Source of the DNA: Vulcanimicrobiota bacterium
Lineage (GTDB): Bacteria; Vulcanimicrobiota; Vulcanimicrobiia; Eremiobacterales; Eremiobacteraceae
DNA: 34,010 bases
Reading direction: 5' to 3'
Assembly: GCA_013290125.1 (NCBI GenBank)
Contig: JABCYQ010000029.1
Coordinates: forward strand, 1 to 34,010
The position numbers and the translations under genes are program-made. Each line of letters opens with the position of its first letter. Position 1 is the stretch's first letter. The notes under the pieces were generated by a model. It ran no database searches. It saw only the letters and a program-made list of their open reading frames with translations, and was not told the DNA's origin. Positions 7,101 through 15,070 of this stretch are shown piece after piece.

Positions 7101-8831
7101 TTAGGTGCTAGTCTCCGCCGGTTCGAGCGCCTGCGTGCGATACAGACGCGCGTATAAGCCGTCGTGCGCGATGAGTTCGGTATGCGTGCCGCGCTCGACG
7201 ACGCGGCCGTCGTCAATCACGAGGATCAGCGTAGCGCGCCGGATCGTGGATAGGCGGTGCGCGATGATGAACGTGGTGCGGCCCACTAACAGGCGGTCGA
7301 GTGCATCGTTGATGAGCGCTTCGGATTGCGCGTCCAGCGACGAGGTAGCCTCATCAAGGATGAGGATGCGCGGCTTGCGCAGGATGGCGCGCGCGATCGC
7401 GATCCGCTGGCGTTCGCCGCCCGACAGCCGGATGCCGCGCGCGCCTACAAGCGTCAGGTAGCCGTTCGGGAAGCGTGAGATGAACTCGTCTGCGTTTGCC
7501 TGCGCCGCCGCGTCGCGCACTTCTTCAGGGGTTGCGTCGAGCCGTCCGTAGCGCACGTTGTCGGCGATGGTCCCCGAGAACAGCTGCGGATCCTGCGGTA
7601 CGATCGCGATCGCGCCGCGCAGCGTGCCGAGCGTCGCCGATCGGATATCGCGCCCGTCTATCGTCACCGTCCCCTGCGACGGCAGATAAAAGCGGGGAAG
7701 CAAGTTGACGATCGTCGTTTTGCCCGATCCGGAGGGCCCGACCAGGGCGACGACGTCGCCGGGCGCGATCGACGCGGTCACTCCTTTGAGGACATTGTTG
7801 ACGCCGTCGTACGAGAAATGGACATCGCTGAATTCGACGGCGCCGCGGATGTCTTTGATCGGACTTGCGCCAGGCGCATCGCTCGCTTCGACGGGCAGAT
7901 CGAGGATTTCGAATGCGCGCTTGGCGCCGATATACGCTTTGTTCAGATCGCCGACGTAATTCGAGATCTGGCTGACTGGATTTCCCGAGACCATCGCAAG
8001 TGTGAAGAACGCCGCCCATTCCTGCATCGAGAGCCGTCCGATGACGACTTCGTAGAACGAGTAGCCTGCAAGTATCGCTAGGCCGAGGCTGACGATGACG
8101 TCTACGACCGGGGTCTGCGTCAGCGCGATCTGCGACATCTTCAGCGATGCGCCGAGATAGGCGTCGTTGCTGTTCGTAAAGCGCGCGTACTCGTGTTCTT
8201 CGCGGCCGAACGCCTTGATGACGCGCATCGAGTCGATCGACTCCACGAAGACCGCGTTGACATCCGCGACGCGAGCGAGAGATGTTCCGGTGACGCCGCG
8301 CAGCACGGCCGAGAAACGCGAAACCGCATACGAAACGAACGGCGAAACTACCATCAAAACGAGCAGGAGCCGCCAGTTCACGACGCTCATCGCGATGATC
8401 GAACCCACGAGCGTCAGTATCGCGCCGATGAACTGCGGAGACGACATCACGCCCTGGACCATGATGTTCACGTCGTTGGAAAAACGAGATAGGAGCTCGC
8501 CGCCGCGCCAGCGGTCGAAGACATTCAGCGGCAGGTATTCGATACGCCGGAACAGCTCGGAACGGATGCGCGCGACTATCTGCTGTCCCGTGGCGGCGAT
8601 GGTGTACGAACCCGCGTATGTCGCGGCGTTCTTGATAACGTTAAGGATGGCAAAGGCGAGCAGCGTTTCGAAAAGCAGGTTAAGGCTCTTGCTTTGGACG
8701 GACGAAACGAGCGATTCGGCCACTTTGAAATAGGCGATGGTCGCAGCCGAGCCGAGGGCCGTGCATGCCAATCCGAGCGCGATCCGCCAAACGTGCGGCC
8801 GCGCGTAATTCAGCAGTCGCCTATAGACCAT
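7101..8831 (-). CDS. ABC exporter, MsbA-like (fused membrane and ATPase domains)
   Basis: This is a 576-aa half-transporter. An N-terminal type-1 exporter membrane domain (about six helices, residues 15-310) is followed by one ATPase domain with Walker A GPSGSGKTT (about 363-371), the Q-loop region IVPQDPQLFSG, signature LSGGERQRIAIARAIL (about 467), Walker B ILILDEATSSLD (about 487) and H-loop IIAHRLSTIRRA. The length and layout match MsbA and lipid-linked oligosaccharide flippases. ATG 8831 begins at the first amphipathic helix; the longer open frame to 8969 is rejected because it runs through the divergent intergenic region. A sulfotransferase follows in the same unit. The likely cargo is a lipid-linked glycan, but multidrug export cannot be excluded. 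Confidence 0.9.
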   Translation of the reverse strand: MVYRRLLNYARPHVWRIALGLACTALGSAATIAYFKVAESLVSSVQSKSLNLLFETLLAFAILNVIKNAATYAGSYTIAATGQQIVARIRSELFRRIEYLPLNVFDRWRGGELLSRFSNDVNIMVQGVMSSPQFIGAILTLVGSIIAMSVVNWRLLLVLMVVSPFVSYAVSRFSAVLRGVTGTSLARVADVNAVFVESIDSMRVIKAFGREEHEYARFTNSNDAYLGASLKMSQIALTQTPVVDVIVSLGLAILAGYSFYEVVIGRLSMQEWAAFFTLAMVSGNPVSQISNYVGDLNKAYIGAKRAFEILDLPVEASDAPGASPIKDIRGAVEFSDVHFSYDGVNNVLKGVTASIAPGDVVALVGPSGSGKTTIVNLLPRFYLPSQGTVTIDGRDIRSATLGTLRGAIAIVPQDPQLFSGTIADNVRYGRLDATPEEVRDAAAQANADEFISRFPNGYLTLVGARGIRLSGGERQRIAIARAILRKPRILILDEATSSLDAQSEALINDALDRLLVGRTTFIIAHRLSTIRRATLILVIDDGRVVERGTHTELIAHDGLYARLYRTQALEPAETST

Positions 8832-8986
8832 GTGTGTCCGGCCTGTTTGGCCGAGCGGCGTGGGAATCCCCCAACTGCGCACGCGCCGCGGCGGTGAAAC
8901 AAACCTCAAACGCTCAGGTACATCAGAGCGGATGGACCCTTGGAAAACCACGGAGATGGGATTCCACACGTCATCGGAGGCGCCAC
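8832..8986. other. Divergent intergenic region
   Basis: This 155-base region separates the ABC exporter (minus) from the zinc-finger membrane protein (plus). Short hairpins are visible near the exporter side: CGGCC/GGCCG with loop TGTTT near 8838-8852, and TGGG/CCCA around 8870-8884. No clear -10/-35 pairs were found. Confidence 0.3.
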
Positions 8987-9580
8987 ATGAGCTGCTACTA
9001 TCATCCTGCCGTTCCGACCGCGCTCACCTGCCGCGATTGCGGTCGCGAGATCTGTTCGCACTGCTCGGTCGATGCTGTTTGCCCCGGCTGCCGGCTTGGC
9101 CGGGCGATCAACGCGCATGCCCCTGAGCGGCCCCGTTTGTCCGGAGCGGCGAACGGCGGTCCCCGAACTGTCGGCCCAGAGACCGCAACTGCCGCGCCCC
9201 CGCCGAGTCAGCCGCGGGCCTCTGCGAACGTGAGCACGATCGAGCCGGCGCCGTCTTCTGAAGACCGCCTGCTTGCGGCGCTCTGCTACCCGCTGTGGCC
9301 GCTCGCGCTTCTCATGCTCTTCATCCGCTCGCATCGCAACGCTTTCGTGCGCTATCACATCGTGCAGGCGTTGGGCGTGAACGCGCTCGGCGTGCTCGTC
9401 TATCTCGCGTACAGCTACAGCGTCAATCTGCCGCTCGTGGGATGGCAGAGCGCGCTCTTCATGCCGTTTATGGTACCTGCATGGTTCTTCGTGGATCTGT
9501 ATCTCGCGGTCCGTACGTTCGGCGGTCATACACCGCGCGTGCCGATCGCAGCCGACTACGCGGAGAAATACGCGGCGTAG
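8987..9580 (+). CDS. B-box-type zinc finger fused to DUF4870-like membrane domain
   Basis: This is a 197-aa protein. Residues 3-40 are a cysteine/histidine cluster (CYYHP, CRDCG, CSHCS, CPGC) of the B-box zinc-binding type. A Pro/Ala-rich linker runs to about residue 85. The C-terminal part resembles DUF4870: an ALCYPLWPLALLMLFIR helix, RYHIVQALGVNALGVLVYL and a last hydrophobic segment MVPAWFFVDLYLAVRTF, giving about three membrane helices. ATG 8987 has GGAGG 6 bases upstream. The role of such fusions is unknown. Its stop lies 23 bases before the composite repeat. Confidence 0.75.
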   Translation: MSCYYHPAVPTALTCRDCGREICSHCSVDAVCPGCRLGRAINAHAPERPRLSGAANGGPRTVGPETATAAPPPSQPRASANVSTIEPAPSSEDRLLAALCYPLWPLALLMLFIRSHRNAFVRYHIVQALGVNALGVLVYLAYSYSVNLPLVGWQSALFMPFMVPAWFFVDLYLAVRTFGGHTPRVPIAADYAEKYAA

Positions 9581-9603
9581 ATTGCGATCTGCTGTGGATT
9601 ATC

Positions 9604-9812
9604 TGAAGGGGCCGACTTTATGTCGGCCCTCATTTTAATCGCCCGCGGCATCACCGGCGATGTCGTCAGACGGGGCGTCTGAGGCGGCGAAAGCCGCCGA
9701 AGTCGAGCGGCGGATGTTGGTCATCCCGTTGATCCGCCGCGTCCCCGGCGCAGACATCGCCGATGATGCAGAGCGCAACGAAATGAGGGCCGACATAAAG
9801 TCGGCCCCTTCA
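9604..9812. repeat. 209-bp composite inverted-repeat element with multi-stem interior
   Basis: Perfect 32-bp arms (9604-9635 and 9781-9812, inverted) enclose 145 bases. Each arm is itself a hairpin: GGGCCGAC, loop TTTAT, GTCGGCCC. The interior carries further nested stems: 9648-9664 with 9753-9769 (16 of 17 pairs); TCAGACG 9666-9672 with 9676-9682 (loop GGG); GGCGGC 9683-9688 with 9693-9698 (GAAA tetraloop); GCGGCGGAT 9707-9715 with 9732-9740. About two thirds of all bases can pair. The photolyase stop codon is the first TGA of the right arm read on the minus strand. It sits between convergent genes. It could be a REPIN-like or MITE-like element, a bidirectional terminator, a structured RNA, or more than one of these. 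Confidence 0.85.
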
Positions 9813-11210
9813 TCCGCGGTGCGCTTTGTAGCGCGCCAAGAACGCGCGCGCTGCCGTCGCGTGATCGACCATCTGCTTCGCGTAGTGGTCGGGCGTGAAG
9901 AATCCGAACTCGATCTGGTGGCTGCGATCGACGCTCCATGGCGCGAGCGCCGCTGATGTCGGCAGTTTGGCGAGCTCCGGAACGTAGCGGCGGATGTAGA
10001 CCGCTTGGGCGTCGAAGTAGCGCGCTTGTTTCACCGGATTGTAGATCCGTGGATACGATGCTTGATCGGAGCCGCTGCCGGCGATGCGCTGCCAGTTTCC
10101 GTCGCACTGCGCCTCGTCGGCCTCAAGTAGTTGATCCATCCAAAGATCGCGGCCCGTACGCCAGTCTCCGCCGAGATCGATGCAAAAGAACGAAGCCGCG
10201 CAAATCGCCGCGCGCTGATGGACGTGTCCTTCCGCGCGCAGTTGGCGCATCGCCGCATCGACCAGAGGGTAGCCGGTATTACCGGAGGCGAAACGCTGCA
10301 GCGTCTCGTCGGAAACGGCGGACGCAAAGCCGCGCATCTTGGGCTGCTGCTCAAGGTCGTGGAGCGACGGATCGAAGTAGCCGAGCTGGATGAAGAAGTC
10401 GCGCAACGCCAATCGGCGGATCACGGTCTGCATCGAATGGCGCTCTTCTACCAGCGTCCACGAACGCGACATCTTCTCGGCCAGCGCGCCGTAGATCTGA
10501 CGCGGACTGATACAGCCGAAACGAAGCGACGCGGCGAGGCGCGACGTTCCCCCGCGCCCCGGATATTCGGCGTTGGTCCGATAGTCGCCGGCAGACGCGG
10601 TGATGAAATGCGTGAGCCGATCCGCGGCCCACGCTTCGCCGGGACCGGCGACGCCGAACGCGCCCCCGAAATCAGGCAGCGGACCGTCCTCATCGTCGCG
10701 TCCGTTCGGCGGCGATTCCGGTCCAGGGGGATCGGCCGGGATCTCGCGCCACACATCGTAGAACGCGGGAAAGACGAGGTAACCATCGCCGGGCGCCTGC
10801 TTTTTTTCGGCAACGACTTCGGGTTCGTGCACGCAATCCGCGCGACCGGTGTGCAGTTCGATGTCATCTCGTGCAAGCACCGCTGCAACCTCGGCTTCTT
10901 GCTCGCGCTCCAGTCGGCTGTAGCCGCGCGCGCAGTAGACGGCGCGCGCTCCAAGCCGTCGCGCCGCAGCAGCGATCGCTTCGCCGGCCGGTCCGTCGCA
11001 GAGCGTCAACGAAGCGTCGCGTTTCGCGAGATCCGCCCGCATCTTTTTGAGGCAACCGCAGGCGAACGCACGCTGTCGGATGTTCAGCGCGCCGAAGTCC
11101 GCGCTCGCGAAGACTCCGTATGTCGTCTGTGCTGCGGCGCGCGCGGCGGAAAGCGCGGGGTTGTCGCGCAGACGCAGATCGCGACGGAACCAATAGAGAT
11201 TGACTGTCAC
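9810..11210 (-). CDS. phrB: Deoxyribodipyrimidine photolyase / cryptochrome family
   Basis: This is a 466-aa flavoprotein of the photolyase family, which repairs UV-induced pyrimidine dimers using blue light. The N-terminal antenna domain begins VNLYWFRRDLRLRDNPAL. The FAD-binding helical domain carries GRGGTSRLAASLRFGCISP, TGYPLVDAAMRQL, HQRAAICAASFFCIDLGGDWR, the conserved GNWQRIAGSGSDQA and PRIYNPVKQA. The length suits class I CPD photolyase; distinguishing CPD from (6-4) or cryptochrome activity needs phylogeny. The GTG start at 11210 has a GGAA 5 bases upstream. It lies downstream of a strong terminator, so it has its own promoter. Its TGA stop falls within the 32-bp repeat arm. Confidence 0.92.
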   Translation of the reverse strand: MTVNLYWFRRDLRLRDNPALSAARAAAQTTYGVFASADFGALNIRQRAFACGCLKKMRADLAKRDASLTLCDGPAGEAIAAAARRLGARAVYCARGYSRLEREQEAEVAAVLARDDIELHTGRADCVHEPEVVAEKKQAPGDGYLVFPAFYDVWREIPADPPGPESPPNGRDDEDGPLPDFGGAFGVAGPGEAWAADRLTHFITASAGDYRTNAEYPGRGGTSRLAASLRFGCISPRQIYGALAEKMSRSWTLVEERHSMQTVIRRLALRDFFIQLGYFDPSLHDLEQQPKMRGFASAVSDETLQRFASGNTGYPLVDAAMRQLRAEGHVHQRAAICAASFFCIDLGGDWRTGRDLWMDQLLEADEAQCDGNWQRIAGSGSDQASYPRIYNPVKQARYFDAQAVYIRRYVPELAKLPTSAALAPWSVDRSHQIEFGFFTPDHYAKQMVDHATAARAFLARYKAHRG

Positions 11211-11264
11211 CGTGTTCCGCGTTTTACGCCGTCGCGTCGCGGCGCCTGCTCGCGCGTGGTCGGG

Positions 11265-11294
11265 AAAGCAAAAGCCCGGCCGCGAGGCCGGGCT
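11265..11294 (-). terminator. Rho-independent terminator after the cytochrome c gene
   Basis: A perfect 9-bp stem AGCCCGGCC/GGCCGGGCT (11273-11281 and 11286-11294) closes a four-base loop. On the minus strand it is followed by TTTGCTTT. It lies 22 bases downstream of the cytochrome c stop and ends the six-gene minus-strand operon. Confidence 0.85.
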
Positions 11295-11316
11295 CAGATG
11301 GGTTCGAGCGCCGTTC

Positions 11317-11784
11317 TTACTTCTTCAACGAAGCGACGTACGCTGCGATGTCCGCGAGATCCTTATCTGTGATGCCCCCCAATTTCGGCATCGCGGATTC
11401 CTTATCGACCGCCGCCGGATTGCGGACCATAAACGCCACCTGACCGGCTTTGAGTCCGACGCCCGCAATGGTCGGACCGACTTGACCGTTCTTCCCGCCG
11501 GCACCGTGGCAGCTCTCGCAGTTCGCGGCGAATAGCTTGGCGCCGTTTGCGACGTCGCCCGCCGCCACTTTGAGCATGGGCAACTTCGCGAGCGGAATCG
11601 GCAGGCTTGCGGCCGCGGACGATCCTGCGGTCATGGCAGCTGCGGTAGCCGCTGCCATCGTGGGGGCCGAGGTGTCGGCGCTTGATCCGCCCGAACTTGA
11701 ATTTGCGTTCGAGTTGCTTCCGCATGCGGCGACGGCGACTGCCGACGCGAGCATGACTGCCACCAAAGCTGCGATTTTCTTCAC
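11317..11784 (-). CDS. Class I cytochrome c lipoprotein
   Basis: This is a 155-aa periplasmic electron carrier. The signal peptide ends in a lipobox-like VAVAACGS, so it is probably lipid-anchored. A Ser/Ala/Thr-rich linker follows. The C-terminal domain has the haem-attachment motif CESCH, then GPTIAGVG and the likely axial methionine in AMPKLGGITDKDLADIAAYVASL. The GTG start at 11784 is well supported by AAGGAG with a 7-base spacing. It lies 45 bases after the MFS gene and is followed by a strong terminator, so it closes the operon. Its redox partner is not evident here. Confidence 0.92.
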   Translation of the reverse strand: MKKIAALVAVMLASAVAVAACGSNSNANSSSGGSSADTSAPTMAAATAAAMTAGSSAAASLPIPLAKLPMLKVAAGDVANGAKLFAANCESCHGAGGKNGQVGPTIAGVGLKAGQVAFMVRNPAAVDKESAMPKLGGITDKDLADIAAYVASLKK

Positions 11785-11829
11785 GCTGACGCTCCTTATA
11801 TCAAGCGCTGCGGTGCGATTCGAGGCGGG

Positions 11830-13110
11830 TTATCGGGGCCGTCGCGTCATTCCTTCCGCCTCGCCCAATGGCTCGCGCACGAACGCGAGCGCGATCGCAC
11901 CGAGAACCACATAGGCACTGACGAGCGCGAAAAGCACCCGATATCCATCGCCGGGCGCCAACGCCGCCAGGGCTCGTGAATCGACGAGTAAGCCGCCGAT
12001 GAGCGGGGCAAGCACCTGCGGTCCTGACGCCCCGATATTCCAAAGAGCCATGAGCGCGCCGGCGCGTGCACGCGGCAAGAGATTGCACGCAAGCGCCCAG
12101 TCCACGGAGTAGTACGCTCCCCAGCCGATGCCGATCGGTATGGCGACGACGGTGACGATCTGCAAGTTCGTGGCAAGCGCGAGCCCGAGCGCGCCGATCG
12201 CAAGCGCGCCAAGCGCGCCGAACATCAGCGCTTTCTTGGAAAATCGATCGCTCGCGATGCCCGCGGGCAACGTGCCGATAAGCGAACAGCCGGTCATGAC
12301 GAGCAGCAGGTCGACGCTTGTGGGCAGGTAGGTCGCGACGTGGATCGCGTTTCTGAGATAGAAAGCAAAAAACGGGAGTATCGAATACAAGCCGAGGTTG
12401 ACGAGCGCGCGCGAAACCGTCAAGATCGCAAAGGAACGCCGGTATCGCCATGGCTCTTCCGTAGACGCGCCAGATGGTTGTGCGGCGCTGTCGTCCGTTC
12501 GTGGCGCGACTTCGCCGGCGGCTACGAGCGTGATCAGGAGTCCGACCACGAGCAGAGCCGAGATCGCCGCTGCCAGCAACAGCAGACCGTGTTCGAAAGC
12601 CGCGACGCTGACAGTGGGACCGGGTTGGCGAACGAACACTCGCGCGAGCAGAAGTCCGCCGGCGTTGCCCGCGAGGCGGAAGAGACCCATGAATGCCGAC
12701 GCGCGTCCTTGCTGTTCCGGCGCGATTCTATCCGGTATGAGGGCCTGATATGGTCCGCCGGCGATGTTGAGCGAGATCTGCACCGCACAGAATGCGACGA
12801 CCACCGAGAGAAACGACGGTGCGAGCGCGAAACAGAAAAGCGCCGCCACATCGCACACGGTCCCCGCGATCATGAACGGCATGCGCCGGCGCATGCGGTC
12901 GGATGCGCGACCTGCGACGTATTGCGAGATGATCGAAAGCGCGGCGCCGAAACCGAACAAGATAGACGACGCGTGACCGACGAACGACGGGTCGGCAAAT
13001 CTGGCGATCTGTCCTTGCGCCGCGGCGCCTAGAAGCGCGGCCCAGTGCGCCTCGAGCGCGAACCAGTAGGCGGACAATGCGGCTGGATGGACGCGCCGCG
13101 CCAGGCTCAT
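11830..13110 (-). CDS. MFS transporter
   Basis: This is a 426-aa major facilitator superfamily protein with about 12 membrane helices in two halves and a hydrophilic loop in the middle (around APRTDDSAAQPSGASTEEPWRYRR). The loop-2/3 MFS signature appears as GRASDRMRRRMPFM and its repeat as GIASDRFSKKALMFG. ILFGFGAALSIISQYVAG and GPYQALIPDRIAPEQQGRAS resemble sugar/drug MFS families of the GPH or SLC45 type. ATG 13110 overlaps the upstream nucleotidyltransferase stop as ATGA. The substrate is unknown. Confidence 0.87.
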   Translation of the reverse strand: MSLARRVHPAALSAYWFALEAHWAALLGAAAQGQIARFADPSFVGHASSILFGFGAALSIISQYVAGRASDRMRRRMPFMIAGTVCDVAALFCFALAPSFLSVVVAFCAVQISLNIAGGPYQALIPDRIAPEQQGRASAFMGLFRLAGNAGGLLLARVFVRQPGPTVSVAAFEHGLLLLAAAISALLVVGLLITLVAAGEVAPRTDDSAAQPSGASTEEPWRYRRSFAILTVSRALVNLGLYSILPFFAFYLRNAIHVATYLPTSVDLLLVMTGCSLIGTLPAGIASDRFSKKALMFGALGALAIGALGLALATNLQIVTVVAIPIGIGWGAYYSVDWALACNLLPRARAGALMALWNIGASGPQVLAPLIGGLLVDSRALAALAPGDGYRVLFALVSAYVVLGAIALAFVREPLGEAEGMTRRPR

Positions 13111-13853
13111 GACGCCACCCGCTCGTAGCGCGCCTGCGCGTATGTGAAATCCGTCGCGTCATCGCAATCCAGCGCGAGCGCCGGGTCGGCTCCGCGCAGA
13201 GCGACGACCGTTCCTCCAAGCAGGGCGCTCGCCCGCACTTCGATCTGTCCGACATTCGCCGCGCCGCGCACGAACGCGAACGCTAACGCCGGGCCGAGGA
13301 TCGCCGCAAGCGCGAAGAGATTCTTGCGGGCACCGAACGCTTTCGATAAGAGCGCCGAACGCTCGCGCAGTGCCGCCGCCCGGACGACGAACGCGCTACC
13401 GCCCGTGAATTCGCCATCCGCCAGCCGTGCGAACGCACTGCGGCCGCCCGGGAACGCCGCATCGAATTCCGAGCGCGTATATATAGGATAGACAACGACT
13501 GCCGGCGCCGGCGCGCGAAGCAGCAGGTCGTCGAGCGCGCCGGCCGTCACAAACGCCATATCCGACGCGCAGAGCAGCGTGCGCTCGCCCTGCACTGCCT
13601 CGAGCCCGGCCAGCAGATTTTTCTCGCCGCTCGCCGTTTCGTCGACGAATCGATCGACGTCGATGCGACGGCGGATCTCGGCCGGTCCGACAACGGTGAT
13701 GCGCTCGACCACTCCGACGCCGCGCAACGCCGCGATCGTCCGATCGATCAGGGTGACCCCGCCGATGGGAACGAGCGCCTTTATGTCCGTCTCGAATCGG
13801 CGAGCCAATTCAAGCGGTAGACGTGCGCCGGCCGTGACCAGAGCGTCGATCAC
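13107..13853 (-). CDS. MobA-like nucleotidyltransferase family protein
   Basis: This 248-aa protein looks like the MobA-like NTP transferase domain (NTP_transf_3). It has an N-terminal nucleotide-binding loop (VTAGARLPLEL), the lysine motif DIKALVPIGGVTLIDRTI, an aspartate metal site in CASDMAFVTAGALDDLL and a second acidic site near the C-terminus (DCDDATDFTYA). The GTG at 13853 is preferred because it overlaps the TGA of the upstream methyltransferase (GTGA), the same coupling seen elsewhere in this operon. The frame opens 10 codons earlier. It may cap a cofactor or sugar phosphate. With no molybdopterin genes adjacent, a MobA role is not claimed. Confidence 0.75.
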   Translation of the reverse strand: MIDALVTAGARLPLELARRFETDIKALVPIGGVTLIDRTIAALRGVGVVERITVVGPAEIRRRIDVDRFVDETASGEKNLLAGLEAVQGERTLLCASDMAFVTAGALDDLLLRAPAPAVVVYPIYTRSEFDAAFPGGRSAFARLADGEFTGGSAFVVRAAALRERSALLSKAFGARKNLFALAAILGPALAFAFVRGAANVGQIEVRASALLGGTVVALRGADPALALDCDDATDFTYAQARYERVAS

Positions 13854-15067
13854 GGCTCGGCCGTTCCGCACACGAGCGCCCACTTCTTCTCACGCAACGT
13901 CGCGCAAATCAAGACGGCTTCATCGCGGTCGCCGACCCGCAGCAGCGCCCGGATCTCGTCGGGCTGCATCGGAAACGCCCTTGTTTTCACGATCACGTCG
14001 TGCAGGCCCAATTCGCGCAAGCGCGCGCGGACGCGGTGGACGTTGAACGGTAAAGCCTCGATCAGGCGAAACCAGCGCGCGAACGGCGTACGCGCAGGGT
14101 TGTCCGACGTGAGATACGCGACGTGGCGATCGACCACCGTTGCATTCTCGATCGCGCACAGCTCGGCGATCAACCCTGCGCGGATCACGGCAGCGTCTGG
14201 CTCGCCGATGAAGGACCGGAACACCGAGGTAGGGGCTTCGCTGTGCATCTCACCGTCGAGCACTGCCGCGATGCCAGAACGGATGACGGTCGCGCGCCGC
14301 GCGCCGTCGTGCCGCGCGAGCTCGCCGCACCACAGCACCGTCTCTTTGCACGTGCCGCGGTCGGATACGAGCTCGACTTCCAGAGCGATGCCCGGTGCGA
14401 GGCCTGGTAAGACGCGCTCGCCCACGCGAAGACCCGGCGCGGCCTTGACCGCAAGCCGATTTCCTGGCAGATGGGCGGCACGCGCGAGCACGGCGGCGAG
14501 CGGCGGAGAGTATTCTTCGCCCCTTTTCACCCGCAGCCCGCAGCTGCGCCGCGACGGGTCGGCGAACGCGGCGTCGCAACCTGACAGATCGAAGGTCATG
14601 GCATCACCGGATTCCACGCGTACGCGCTCGCCCAGTCCGAGCGCCGCGGCGTTAGCCCTTACGCAAGCACAGGCATCCGCGGAAAGATCGATCGCGCGCA
14701 CGTTGCAGCCGGCGCGTGCAAGAGCGAGCGTGTCGCCGCCGATCCCGCAGCACAAGTCGGCCACGGTTTGAAATCCGGCGAAGCGCTCGGCGCGGTGACG
14801 CGCCACCGTGTCGGCCGTCGCCTGTTCGAAGCCCTCGCGCGTGAAGATCATGTCGTGCGGTTGGTCGAACTTATGCGATCCTGAGGCACGCCGGCGTGCG
14901 AACACCGTCGCCAGCGCCGCGGCGGCGAGCGGCGCTGGCACGCGTGCGCGCGCGTACGCGACGGCTTCGGTGAGGCGCGCCTCGGTGAACGATTCAAGAC
15001 CTTGGATCAGCGCTTTGCCCCGTTCCGTCGAAAGCTCAGCGAAGGGGCTCTCACGGTCAGAAGCCAC
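13850..15067 (-). CDS. THUMP-like class I methyltransferase
   Basis: This is a 405-aa SAM-dependent methyltransferase. SAM motif I is TVADLCCGIGGDTLALARAG, followed by VRAIDLSADACACVRANA and a catalytic-type motif in DAAFADPSRR. The C-terminal half (LREKKWALVCG at the very end, with FNVHRVRARLRELGL before it) matches the THUMP-like domain found behind this type of methyltransferase. Proteins of this architecture are annotated as putative RNA methyltransferases, but the target is unproven. The GTG start at 15067 lies 3 bases after the ABC-F stop, and its own stop overlaps the next gene (GTGA). Placement with an ABC-F protein suggests a translation-linked operon. Confidence 0.82.
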   Translation of the reverse strand: MASDRESPFAELSTERGKALIQGLESFTEARLTEAVAYARARVPAPLAAAALATVFARRRASGSHKFDQPHDMIFTREGFEQATADTVARHRAERFAGFQTVADLCCGIGGDTLALARAGCNVRAIDLSADACACVRANAAALGLGERVRVESGDAMTFDLSGCDAAFADPSRRSCGLRVKRGEEYSPPLAAVLARAAHLPGNRLAVKAAPGLRVGERVLPGLAPGIALEVELVSDRGTCKETVLWCGELARHDGARRATVIRSGIAAVLDGEMHSEAPTSVFRSFIGEPDAAVIRAGLIAELCAIENATVVDRHVAYLTSDNPARTPFARWFRLIEALPFNVHRVRARLRELGLHDVIVKTRAFPMQPDEIRALLRVGDRDEAVLICATLREKKWALVCGTAEP

Positions 15068-15070
15068 GGT

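Noticed and set aside
10131-11372. A 413-codon plus-strand ORF opposite the photolyase
   Set aside because: It mirrors a well-identified photolyase on the other strand and has Arg-rich, low-complexity composition typical of antisense frames in GC-rich DNA.
12340-13032. A long plus-strand ORF opposite the MFS gene
   Set aside because: It overlaps a clear transporter, is extremely rich in Arg/Glu/Asp and matches no family.
13107-13853. Assignment as molybdenum cofactor guanylyltransferase MobA supporting the Mo hydroxylase
   Set aside because: The fold is MobA-like, but the gene sits in an unrelated operon and its nucleotide-binding loop departs from the usual LAGGRSSRMG pattern.
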